64,000 nt of DNA from JACMLD01 sp039919885 (lineage in GTDB: Bacteria > Bacteroidota > Bacteroidia > Chitinophagales > Chitinophagaceae): positions 1-64,000 of the forward strand of contig JBDSEV010000015.1 of NCBI GenBank assembly GCA_039919885.1. Direction: 5' to 3'. Below are positions 17,592 through 25,914 of the stretch, in pieces. A program made the position numbers and the translations under genes. The notes beneath the pieces were generated by a model. It ran no database searches. It saw only the letters and a program-made list of their open reading frames with translations, and had not been told where the DNA came from. The first letter of the stretch is position 1. Each line of letters begins with the position of its first letter.

Positions 17592-17829
17592 TTAACAAAG
17601 CGGTACAAAATGTTTTAATAAAACGGCGGCCATTGATTGGATAAAGTGCTTCCATAAGCAAAATTCCGGGCATGCCATTTGGTGGTTTAATTACGGTATT
17701 TATTTTTATAGAGATGTTGCTTAACTATTGCGGCAGACGCCCGGCAAAAACCTATTTCGAAATTGCTTGGACAAATACCTTCTTTCAACAAGCAGGGATT
17801 GAAAAATGATTTAAATAAAAAAGCACTGC
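17592..17829. other. Intergenic region upstream of ligD
   Basis: AT-rich divergent spacer between the amylase locus and ligD. It must hold promoters for both, but no good TTTG-N17-TAnnTTTG match was found. No hairpin seen. Confidence 0.4.
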
Positions 17830-20472
17830 ATGTCGCTATCGGCCTACAAAAAAAAGCGTTCGTTTAAAGAAACTCCCGAGCCCACCGGTGGCAAAGCGAA
17901 TAAGGAACAACTGCATTTTGTAATTCAAAAGCATGCTGCATCGCACCTGCATTACGACTTCCGCCTTCAGATGGAAGGTGTTTTAAAAAGCTGGGCTGTT
18001 CCCAAAGGGCCCTCTACTGATCCAACGGTAAAGCGACTGGCCATGATGGTGGAAGACCACCCCTATGACTACCGTAATTTTGAAGGCATTATTCCAAAGG
18101 GGCAATATGGAGGCGGTACAGTGATTGTATGGGATGAAGGTGTTTATGATGCTGCCGAAGGCGATTTTAGCGATACTGCCTCCATGGAAAAGAACCTGCT
18201 GCAACAGCTACGCAAAGGCAAACTGGTATTTACGCTAAAAGGCAAAAAACTAAAAGGCGAATTTGCGCTGGTTAAATCATCTTACCAGGGAGAAAATGCC
18301 TGGTTGCTGATGAAAGTAAAAGATAAATATGCCAGGACAACCGATATTACAAAAAAAGAAAAATCGGTGCTTTCCGGTAAGACTATCAAACAAATGGAAA
18401 AAAGTCCCGACAAGGTATATGGACGCACCACTATTCTGCCAGGCAACACTAAGAAAGATGTAAAAACTTCCAAAAAAAAAATTGATAGCAAAGCAATTGG
18501 GGTAAAGGCCAAATTTCCTGCGGTGCTGCCGCCCATGCTAGCCACGCTGGTAGATAAACCATTTGATGCCGACAATTGGTTATATGAAGTGAAATGGGAT
18601 GGATACCGCGCCGTTGCACACCTCAATAAAGGAAAAGTTGAACTTAAGTCCCGCAACAACAAATCATTCAATGAAAAATTTTATCCTGTTTATACTGCGC
18701 TGAAAGAACTTTCCATGAACGCCGTGCTGGATGGGGAAATTATCGCTTCCTCTGACGAAGGCCTTGCTGATTTTGGACAATTGCAAAACTGGCGTAGTGA
18801 AGCCGATGGACGCTTACTGTATTATGTTTTCGACCTGCTGTGGTATAACGGTTATTCACTGCTGGAGCTTTCCTTGCTTGAACGCAGGCAAAAATTAATT
18901 GAGATATTGCCTGCGCATGATTTGATCCGCGTGAGCCAAACCTTTGAAGCTAGCGGCACTGAATTTTTTAAAGCAGCCGCTGACATGCAACTGGAAGGCA
19001 TTATGGCCAAGAAATCAGATAGCACCTACGAACCTGGCGCAAGAACCAAGGATTGGCTAAAAATAAAGGTTGGCCAGCGGCATGAGGTAGTTATTGGCGG
19101 CTATACGCAGAACGAGGGCAGTTCGAAAAAATTCAGCTCTCTGCTGGTAGGTGTATTTGAAAAAGGAAAATTCATTTATACCGGGAAAATAGGAACAGGA
19201 TTTTCGGATGAGTTGCAGGTAGCGTTAATGAAAAAATTCAAACCACTGATCCGTAAAACCACTGCATTTAATTCACTACCGGATATTAACAAGCCATCGC
19301 GCTTTCGTCCCAATCCGCCAAACGCTACTGCTACCTGGCTGAAACCCGCACTGGTATGCGAAGTATCCTATACTGAAATGACCGGCGACGGCGTAATGCG
19401 CCATCCATCATTTGAAGGTATGCGGGAGGACAAAAAAGCGCAAGAGGTGCGAGCAGAAAAAGCCACAGCAGCTAAAAAACTGGTGAAGGGTTCTATATTG
19501 GATAAAAGTAAAGTGATAAAAAAAGAAGGGGTTGCTATCAGAAAATCATTGTTAAACCCAACTGAAGAAACACAGGTAAAAAAAATTAATGGTCATGATC
19601 TGAAATTTACTAACCTCAGCAAACTTTACTGGCCAAAAGAGAAAATTACCAAGCGGGATATGCTGAATTATTATTACCAGGTAGCGCCCTATATTTTCCC
19701 TTACCTCAGAGACAGGCCACAATCGATGAACCGCCATCCTGATGGAATCTCTGGCCAGAGTTTTTATTTTAAAGATGTAACCGGGAAAGCGCCGGCATGG
19801 GTAGAAACGTTCTTGTACCATAGCAGTGCGGATGAGCGGGATCGAAATTACCTGGTAGCGAAAGATGAAGCAAGTCTGCTGTACATGGCTTCACTGGGTT
19901 GCATAGAAATGAATCCATGGCACAGTAAGGTGGCCACTGAAGATTATCCGGACTGGTGCATTATAGATCTGGATCCGGGTAAAACAAGTTTTGAGCAGGT
20001 AATTGAAGCAGCCAGGGTAACCAAGAGTGTATTGGACAGCATGGGCATAACTGGCTATCCAAAAACCAGCGGTTCCAGCGGCATCCATATTTATATTCCA
20101 CTGGGTGCGAAATATACGTATGAACAGTCAAAAGAATTCGCCCGCCTGATTGCCAGGATGGTAAACGACGAAATTCCAACTTTCACCAGTATACAACGCG
20201 CGGTGAAAGACCGCAAGGGTAAAATGTATATTGATTTTTTACAGAACCGCCCGCAGGCAACTGTTTCAGCGCCGTATTCACTACGGCCAAAACCAGGCGC
20301 CACCGTATCAATGCCACTCTTTTGGGAAGAAGTAAAAAAAGGTTTAAAGATGAGCCACTTCAATATTCACAATGCGATGGCGCGCATCAAAACAAACGGT
20401 GATATATTTAAACCGGTCCTTGGCAAAGGCATCAATATCAAAAAAGCAATCGGCCAGGTGCAGGAAACATAA
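17830..20472 (+). CDS. ligD: DNA ligase D (NHEJ ligase/polymerase/phosphoesterase)
   Basis: An 880-residue protein with three domains in the order phosphoesterase, ligase, polymerase. Residues 28-165: 3'-phosphoesterase, with QKHAASHLHYDFRLQ (His35, His41, Asp43) and VEDHPYDY. Residues 235-530: ATP-dependent ligase, nucleotidyl motif EVKWDGYR (Lys255), DGEIIA and the late EGIMAKKSD and DWLKIKVG motifs. Residues 590-870: primase-type polymerase, with IIDLDPGK (Asp713, Asp715) and MYIDFLQN (Asp802) plus the TSGSSGIHIYIP template loop. It repairs double-strand breaks together with Ku, filling, trimming and sealing ends. No Ku gene is in the window. The ATG at 17830 gives a Lys-rich N-terminus. 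Confidence 0.96.
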   Translation: MSLSAYKKKRSFKETPEPTGGKANKEQLHFVIQKHAASHLHYDFRLQMEGVLKSWAVPKGPSTDPTVKRLAMMVEDHPYDYRNFEGIIPKGQYGGGTVIVWDEGVYDAAEGDFSDTASMEKNLLQQLRKGKLVFTLKGKKLKGEFALVKSSYQGENAWLLMKVKDKYARTTDITKKEKSVLSGKTIKQMEKSPDKVYGRTTILPGNTKKDVKTSKKKIDSKAIGVKAKFPAVLPPMLATLVDKPFDADNWLYEVKWDGYRAVAHLNKGKVELKSRNNKSFNEKFYPVYTALKELSMNAVLDGEIIASSDEGLADFGQLQNWRSEADGRLLYYVFDLLWYNGYSLLELSLLERRQKLIEILPAHDLIRVSQTFEASGTEFFKAAADMQLEGIMAKKSDSTYEPGARTKDWLKIKVGQRHEVVIGGYTQNEGSSKKFSSLLVGVFEKGKFIYTGKIGTGFSDELQVALMKKFKPLIRKTTAFNSLPDINKPSRFRPNPPNATATWLKPALVCEVSYTEMTGDGVMRHPSFEGMREDKKAQEVRAEKATAAKKLVKGSILDKSKVIKKEGVAIRKSLLNPTEETQVKKINGHDLKFTNLSKLYWPKEKITKRDMLNYYYQVAPYIFPYLRDRPQSMNRHPDGISGQSFYFKDVTGKAPAWVETFLYHSSADERDRNYLVAKDEASLLYMASLGCIEMNPWHSKVATEDYPDWCIIDLDPGKTSFEQVIEAARVTKSVLDSMGITGYPKTSGSSGIHIYIPLGAKYTYEQSKEFARLIARMVNDEIPTFTSIQRAVKDRKGKMYIDFLQNRPQATVSAPYSLRPKPGATVSMPLFWEEVKKGLKMSHFNIHNAMARIKTNGDIFKPVLGKGINIKKAIGQVQET

Positions 20473-20832
20473 CCGGATAGCCTGGAGTTAGGATAGGATA
20501 AAGACAGCTGGTTTGCCGCAATGGTTTCATATGGCCATCTACCAAATCTGTGAACTATACAAACGCAAAGGATGAGGCATAATTTCCCTACCTGGCCAAT
20601 CCAATACTCGCATTACGCAAGAAACATTCCGCATCTTCACGGAAAGTCGCAGTGGTTCCGCAGATCACCTGTCCGGAACAAATACCCTGAGCCCAGTGAA
20701 ATCTTTCTTTTACCAGGCATAAATTGAAATGAATAGCGCCCTGGTTTAATGGCATGATATTACACTTACTAAATAAAAAAAAACTGCAGGATTGCAATAC
20801 AAATGTTGCGACAAACCTGCCAACTGCCAGCC
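20473..20832. other. Intergenic region between ligD and the DUF2252 gene
   Basis: About 360 bases with one possible small minus-strand gene (20588-20755). No terminator hairpin was found after ligD. Confidence 0.4.
20588..20755 (-). CDS. Possible small hypothetical protein
   Basis: A 55-codon frame from an ATG (MPLNQGAIHFNLCLVKERF) to a stop after RNASIGLAR, in a region with no opposing gene. It has three Cys (LCLV, GICSGQVICGTT) and a compact look. It may be a genuine short protein, but no family is known and no clear start signal is seen. Confidence 0.35.
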   Translation of the reverse strand: MPLNQGAIHFNLCLVKERFHWAQGICSGQVICGTTATFREDAECFLRNASIGLAR

Positions 20833-22110
20833 ATGGAAGAAATATCGCAAAGAATTATTGACTTTAATAGAGATCGCCTGCCCGGACTGGTTCAATTAAA
20901 ATATGAAGCGATGACGGAGAATCTCTTCAGGTTTTATCGCGGCACCAACCATGCCTTTTATGAAGACCTGGTAAAGACGGATGTAATTCCGTTTTCGCCG
21001 ACTACCTGGATATCGGGCGATTTGCACCTCGAAAATTTTGGCACTTATAAAAGCGACAACCGCCTTGTATATTTTGATTTAAACGATTTTGATGAAGCTG
21101 TTCTCGCACCCGCTACCTGGGAACTGGTAAGGATTATTACGAGTATTTTCATCGCTTTTGAAACATTGCAGATAGACCAGAAAAAAGCGCTTAATATGGC
21201 GCAACTTTTTATAAAGACGTATGCCAATAAGCTGGCAGCGGGCAGACCCGACTATATTGAGCCGCAGACAGCCAAAGGCATTGTACAGGAATTTCTAACT
21301 GCCGTAAGCAAACGTAAGCAAAAAGAAATCCTGGAAAAAAGAACGGAGCTGAAAAAAAAGAAGTTGGAAGTACTGTCCGACGATCCCCGTCATTTTAGTC
21401 TCACAAAAGATTTAAAAGAAGCCCTGTTTCAACATATAACCGACTGGCTAAAAAATAATGGTGACAGTCCTTACAACTATAAAGTAACGGACGCAGTTTT
21501 TAGGTTTGCCGGCACCGGAAGCCTGGGGTTAAAACGATATGCAATGCTGTTGAAATCACTTAACGAAAATGGCGAAAAATATATCTTACTGGATATGAAG
21601 CAATCCACGCCGTCTTCGCTCATACCATATACAAGTATTCAACAGCCTTTGTGGAAATCTGAATCTGAGCGTATAGTAACCGTACAACATATTATGCAGA
21701 ACAGGGCTCCGGCATTGCTTAGTACCACCATTTTCCAGGATGAACCTTTTGTTATACAGGAAATGCAGCCGGTAAAGGACAACATCAATTTTAAACTGAT
21801 CAGGAAAGAGTACCGTAACATCTACCAGGTAATCGATGATATGGCGATGCTGACCGCATCCTCTCAATTAAGAAGTGCGGGGCGCCAGGGATCTGCCAAC
21901 GCGGATGAATTGATTGCATTTGGTAAAACAGACCAGTGGCAGGAAAATATTCTAAATTATGCGATAGATTATGCGCACCAGGTAAAAAAATATTATATCC
22001 TTTTTTTAAAAGACTATAAAGCCGGCTTACTCAAACCAACAACCGGGTCAACGCCTGTAAAAAAAGCGGAAGCCCTGATTGTTGAAAATGTTCCTGGAAG
22101 CCACCGATAA
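20833..22110 (+). CDS. DUF2252 family protein (kinase-like fold)
   Basis: A 425-residue cytoplasmic protein. The hallmark motifs are WISGDLHLENFGTYK (GDxHxxNFG) and YFDLNDFDEAVLAPATWELVRI, which match the ATP- and metal-binding loop of protein-kinase-like (aminoglycoside phosphotransferase type) folds; also FRFYRGTNHAFYEDL early, AGTGSLGLKRYAML mid and VIQEMQPVKD near the end. The substrate is unknown. An earlier ATG at 20803 gives 10 extra residues (MLRQTCQLPA); the ATG at 20833 (MEEISQRIIDFNRDR) fits the usual N-terminus better. It is followed after 42 bases by an iron permease-like gene. Confidence 0.85.
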   Translation: MEEISQRIIDFNRDRLPGLVQLKYEAMTENLFRFYRGTNHAFYEDLVKTDVIPFSPTTWISGDLHLENFGTYKSDNRLVYFDLNDFDEAVLAPATWELVRIITSIFIAFETLQIDQKKALNMAQLFIKTYANKLAAGRPDYIEPQTAKGIVQEFLTAVSKRKQKEILEKRTELKKKKLEVLSDDPRHFSLTKDLKEALFQHITDWLKNNGDSPYNYKVTDAVFRFAGTGSLGLKRYAMLLKSLNENGEKYILLDMKQSTPSSLIPYTSIQQPLWKSESERIVTVQHIMQNRAPALLSTTIFQDEPFVIQEMQPVKDNINFKLIRKEYRNIYQVIDDMAMLTASSQLRSAGRQGSANADELIAFGKTDQWQENILNYAIDYAHQVKKYYILFLKDYKAGLLKPTTGSTPVKKAEALIVENVPGSHR

Positions 22111-22152
22111 GATTTTAAACAAATTACAAATTCCACTATAATCAACAAGGTC

Positions 22153-22662
22153 ATGAAACAGTCAAACGATACCAAAAAATTAAGCCTGTCAGAAAGATTC
22201 GCCAATAGCATTACCAAGTTTACCGGTAGTACGGTGGCTTTTATTGGAGCAATGACGCTGGTGATTGTATGGGCCGCCACCGGTCCCTTTTTTCATTATT
22301 CAGAAACCTGGCAACTGGTCATCAATACGGGTACTACCATCATTACTTTCCTGATGGTATTCCTGATTCAGAAAGCGCAAAACAAAGATTCAATGGCTAT
22401 ACAATTAAAGCTGAACGAGCTCATTGCCGCACATGAATTTGCCAGTAACCGGCTGGTGGACGTAGAGCATATACCAGAAGCCGAATTGAAGATTATTCAG
22501 AAATATTACTCCCGACTCAGCAGCTTAACAAAAAATGAAGAGAGCCTGCAGCAGTCGCACTCAATTGACGAAGCAGACCATAATAGCCAGCGAAAAAAAG
22601 GAACGGAGGAACATATCACCAAAAACTTACAACCAAAAAAAGATACCGGCAAAAAGTCATAA
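22153..22662 (+). CDS. Low-affinity iron permease family protein
   Basis: A 169-residue inner-membrane protein with two to three predicted helices at residues about 20-42, 48-75. The family motifs FANSITKFTGSTVAFIGA, VIVWAATGPFFHYSETWQLV, NTGTTIITFLMVFLIQKAQN and the cytoplasmic stretch IQLKLNELIAAHEFASNRLVDVE are all present. Bacterial members of this FET4-related family are short and have not been proven to transport iron. The tail from residue 120 is Lys/Gln/Glu-rich and low-complexity. Located 42 bases after the DUF2252 gene; likely one operon. Confidence 0.85.
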   Translation: MKQSNDTKKLSLSERFANSITKFTGSTVAFIGAMTLVIVWAATGPFFHYSETWQLVINTGTTIITFLMVFLIQKAQNKDSMAIQLKLNELIAAHEFASNRLVDVEHIPEAELKIIQKYYSRLSSLTKNEESLQQSHSIDEADHNSQRKKGTEEHITKNLQPKKDTGKKS

Positions 22663-22679
22663 AGCCACTTGCCTGTAGG

Positions 22680-23603
22680 TTATGGTTGTTTAGTAATAAA
22701 ATAAACGGCGGATCTGGCCGTGACAAATAAAATTTCATTGTCTGTACCGCCCCATACCAGGTTAGAAGGTGTTTCGTCTAACACAATAAAGCCCAGTCTT
22801 TTTCCTTTCGTGGATACAATCAAGATGCCCTCATTTGTTGCGAGGTAAATATTGTCCGCCTTATCCGTCGTCATCCCATCTGCATTCTCGTCCAGGAAGA
22901 CACCTTCATAGTCAATACTCCCGTCAGAAAACGATTTGTATTTAAGGATATACTTTTCATCGGGATGGTTACTGCTTACAAACAGGGTTTTCTCATCTGC
23001 TGAAAAAAATAACCCGTTCGGGTATTTCAACTCCTCTCCCACTAATTCTAATTTATTAAAATCATATTTGTAAATTCCTGCGCGGGGCTGAAACTTTTCA
23101 ACGTTGAGCACCTGCGCTGACAAGCCATACGGCGGATCGGTAAAAAAGATGGTACCATCTGACCTGGCAATAATATCATTAGGGCTGTTAAAAGGCCTTC
23201 CTTTATACATACTCACCAGCACTTCTAACTCTTTTCTTTTATTGAGCAACGCAATGGCATGGTCGCCATGCTGGCAAATAAGTAAGTTATTGCTTTTATC
23301 AAAAGCAAGGCCGTTTGAACCTACCTGGTCAGAAAGATCATCAACGGCACTGTGATGCAACCCACTGTTTTCCAGGAAGACACTTAAAATGCCGGTTGTT
23401 GTTAATTTATAGATCCTATTGGCAGGTGTATCGCTGAAAAGAAAAAAATGTTCAGGGTGCCAGACTGGTCCCTCCGTAAATTTAAAACCTTTTGCAGGGC
23501 AACTGATAAGCGCATGTTTCAACCATCCCAAACTATTGTCATACACCGTTGCTTTCACATTTTTATCCGTGTGCCCCATTTCCATCGTGTGCATACTATT
23601 CAT
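22680..23603 (-). CDS. SMP-30/gluconolactonase/LRE family protein
   Basis: About 307 residues, a six-bladed propeller hydrolase of the SMP-30 family. Visible motifs: FKFTEGPVWHPEHFFLFSD (first metal-binding Glu), SNGLAFDKSNNLLICQHG, GRPFNSPNDIIARSDGTIFF (Asn and Asp metal ligands), FTDPPYGL and the KYPNGLFFSADEKTLFVSS blade. Members hydrolyse sugar lactones such as gluconolactone, with Ca, Zn or Mn. The frame extends to 23621, but the ATG at 23603 overlaps the preceding stop as ATGAATAG, the usual coupled layout; further ATGs follow at once. It follows the oxidoreductase gene on the same strand. Confidence 0.88.
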   Translation of the reverse strand: MNSMHTMEMGHTDKNVKATVYDNSLGWLKHALISCPAKGFKFTEGPVWHPEHFFLFSDTPANRIYKLTTTGILSVFLENSGLHHSAVDDLSDQVGSNGLAFDKSNNLLICQHGDHAIALLNKRKELEVLVSMYKGRPFNSPNDIIARSDGTIFFTDPPYGLSAQVLNVEKFQPRAGIYKYDFNKLELVGEELKYPNGLFFSADEKTLFVSSNHPDEKYILKYKSFSDGSIDYEGVFLDENADGMTTDKADNIYLATNEGILIVSTKGKRLGFIVLDETPSNLVWGGTDNEILFVTARSAVYFITKQP

Positions 23604-24585
23604 ATTTATCGTATGTAACATTCAACTGTTTCCGTATTTCATCGAGTGTTTCACTCAATTGCAGGCTGAATGAATGCGAAAACAAGCTGCTTTCTATTTT
23701 ACCGTCATCAATACATTGTAGAACTTCTTCCGTTTCAAATTGAAGGCCATGCCCCTCCCAATCCACAGGAAAATGTTGTTTTTCTTTATCATATACCTGC
23801 CATTCAATACCAGGCGATTTTTCGAACCATGGGTTCAATATTTTAATTACTCCTTTATCTCCCTCTATAATTGCAGGTTGATCAGTTTGGGTTATAATCG
23901 ATGAATGCAGCAAAGCGTGTTGGCCTTGTTCGTAATGCATCAAGATGGCACAGGTTTCATCTACTCCTTTGTCGCTAAGTTTTCCCCCGGCAATAACGCC
24001 CGATGGTTTGCCTAACAATAATTGCGCAAGAAAAACCGGGTAAATTCCCAAATCGAGTAAGGAGCCTCCGCCCAGGTCGGGGTTGAAATAACGGTTGCTT
24101 TCATTTTTCGGCGCCTTATAGCCCATAGACGCTTTAATGGAAATTACATTACCAATGGCACCTTCTTTTATGATCGATAATACTTTTTGAATACCCGGCA
24201 GAAACCGAATCCACATGGCTTCCATCAGGAAACACTGGTACTTTTCAGACGCGGCGATTAATTTTTCACATTGCGTCGCATTGAGGGTCAAGGGCTTTTC
24301 ACACAGTACATGTATGTTGTTTTCGAGACAAGCCAACGCCTCTTTAAAATGCATTGGATGTGGCGTGGAAATATAAACAATGTCAACGCGTGAATTTTTA
24401 ATAAAAAGATCAAGATCTGTAAATCCGGCTGGCACATTAAATTCCTTATTGAATGCCTCTACATGCTCGGCACGGTTGCCCAGCACAGCTGCAATGCGTT
24501 GGGATGGATGGATGCGTTGCAAATCACGCGCAAAGTCGTGCGCAATGTTTCCAGGACCTATAATTCCCCAGTTAAGTGGGTTCAT
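23596..24585 (-). CDS. Gfo/Idh/MocA family oxidoreductase
   Basis: A 329-residue soluble dehydrogenase. The N-terminal Rossmann fold begins NWGIIGPGNIAHDFARDL; VDIVYISTPHPMHFKEAL and HVLCEKPLTLNATQCEKLI supply the conserved Lys of the EKP motif; the C-terminal domain has DLGGGSLLDLGIYPVFLAQ with the Asp/His-type region that binds the sugar. Members oxidise or reduce sugars, inositols or glycosides with NAD(P). Its end overlaps the start of the lactonase gene, suggesting a dehydrogenase plus lactonase pair that oxidises a sugar to its aldonate. Confidence 0.9.
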   Translation of the reverse strand: MNPLNWGIIGPGNIAHDFARDLQRIHPSQRIAAVLGNRAEHVEAFNKEFNVPAGFTDLDLFIKNSRVDIVYISTPHPMHFKEALACLENNIHVLCEKPLTLNATQCEKLIAASEKYQCFLMEAMWIRFLPGIQKVLSIIKEGAIGNVISIKASMGYKAPKNESNRYFNPDLGGGSLLDLGIYPVFLAQLLLGKPSGVIAGGKLSDKGVDETCAILMHYEQGQHALLHSSIITQTDQPAIIEGDKGVIKILNPWFEKSPGIEWQVYDKEKQHFPVDWEGHGLQFETEEVLQCIDDGKIESSLFSHSFSLQLSETLDEIRKQLNVTYDKYE

Positions 24586-24703
24586 TTCCTTAATTTTTTG
24601 GTAACGCAGCGCGCTAAGTGAGCCTCTGCATGCGACAAAAAGAAATTGAAAATTAAACGATACAGTTTCTTCTTATGGCTTTGGCGAAGTGTTATGGATT
24701 ATA

Positions 24704-25834
24704 CTATTTGGATTTGAGCGACTGCATATCGATAACGTACCGGAAGCGAACTGTCTCATCTTTTATTTTATCAAAAGCTTCGTTCACCTGGTCAATATTT
24801 ATCATTTGCACTTCCGGCAAAATATTATTTGCGGCACAAAAGTCAAGCACTTCCTGCGTTTCCGCAATCCCTCCTATCAAAGAACCACCAACACTTCTTC
24901 CCAATTTTGCTACTTCCATATTGTTGGTCGGCGCTTTATAGGGGCCCAGCAAACCAACCGTAACCAATGAACCCCTTGGTTTCAACAGGCATATATAGGG
25001 GTTAACATCAAAGCTGTAGGGTATAGTACAAAGAATAAAATCCATGCTGATATCGTGGGCTTCCATATCTTTCTTGTTTTCAGATACCACTACTTCGTCT
25101 GCACCGAGTTCCATGGCCGCGGTCCTTTTTTCCTCCTTGGTAGTAATGGCAACCACCTTAGCGCCCATTGCCTTAGCTATCATAACCGCCATATGACCCA
25201 GGCCGCCGATACCAACTATGCCTACTACATCACCTTCCTGTACGCCCCAGTGATTGAGTGGTGAAAAAGTAGTTACGCCTGCGCACAATATTGGCGCCGC
25301 AGCGCTAATGTCCAGTTCTTCAGGTATTCTTAATACGAATGCTTCTTTAGCTACAATATGTGTAGAATAACCGCCAAAGCTGTTAAACTTTGATGCGCCC
25401 GGATTAAAATATCCGTTGTAAGTCATGGTTGGCCCGTGCTCACCCTGGCAGTATTGCTCTTCTCCATCCTGGCAAGGCATGCATTGCTGGCAGGAATCTA
25501 TCATGCAACCTACGCCTACAATATCGCCCGCGCTAAAGTTCTCCACGCTACTACCAACGGTTGTTACCCGTCCAATAATTTCATGGCCCGGCACACACGG
25601 ATAGATGGTATTCTTCCAGTCATTGGCGACCTGGTGTACGTCTGAGTGGCAGACACCACAATACAACACTTCAATCAACACTTCATCCTGTCCTGGTGGA
25701 TTTCGTTCAATGTCTATAGGGTGAAGTGTTTTTCCACCAATGAGAGCGCCGGACGCGCCATACCCTTTCACCATAATTTTTTTGGCAAGGCTGCCATAAA
25801 TGCCGGTCGTTTCCTGCTCAGTAATTGTATTCAT
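24704..25834 (-). CDS. Zinc-dependent NAD(P) alcohol dehydrogenase
   Basis: A 376-residue medium-chain dehydrogenase of the cinnamyl/YahK-like branch. Catalytic zinc: CGVCHSDVH and PGHEIIGRV; structural zinc: the Cys cluster of CQQCMPCQDGEEQYC; nucleotide binding: VGIVGIGGLGHMAVMIAKAMG. It reduces aldehydes to alcohols, usually with NADPH. The start at 25834 has an 18-residue extension (MNTITEQETTGIYGSLA) before the usual N-terminus MVKGYGA; an internal ATG there could be the true start. 118 bases before the oxidoreductase operon on the same strand. Confidence 0.9.
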   Translation of the reverse strand: MNTITEQETTGIYGSLAKKIMVKGYGASGALIGGKTLHPIDIERNPPGQDEVLIEVLYCGVCHSDVHQVANDWKNTIYPCVPGHEIIGRVTTVGSSVENFSAGDIVGVGCMIDSCQQCMPCQDGEEQYCQGEHGPTMTYNGYFNPGASKFNSFGGYSTHIVAKEAFVLRIPEELDISAAAPILCAGVTTFSPLNHWGVQEGDVVGIVGIGGLGHMAVMIAKAMGAKVVAITTKEEKRTAAMELGADEVVVSENKKDMEAHDISMDFILCTIPYSFDVNPYICLLKPRGSLVTVGLLGPYKAPTNNMEVAKLGRSVGGSLIGGIAETQEVLDFCAANNILPEVQMINIDQVNEAFDKIKDETVRFRYVIDMQSLKSK

Positions 25835-25914
25835 GCTAGGTTTTGATAAGGGTAAATAAATAAATCCATGTTGTCGTCAATAGTTAATGACTACTCAATT
25901 AAACCAATCATCGG

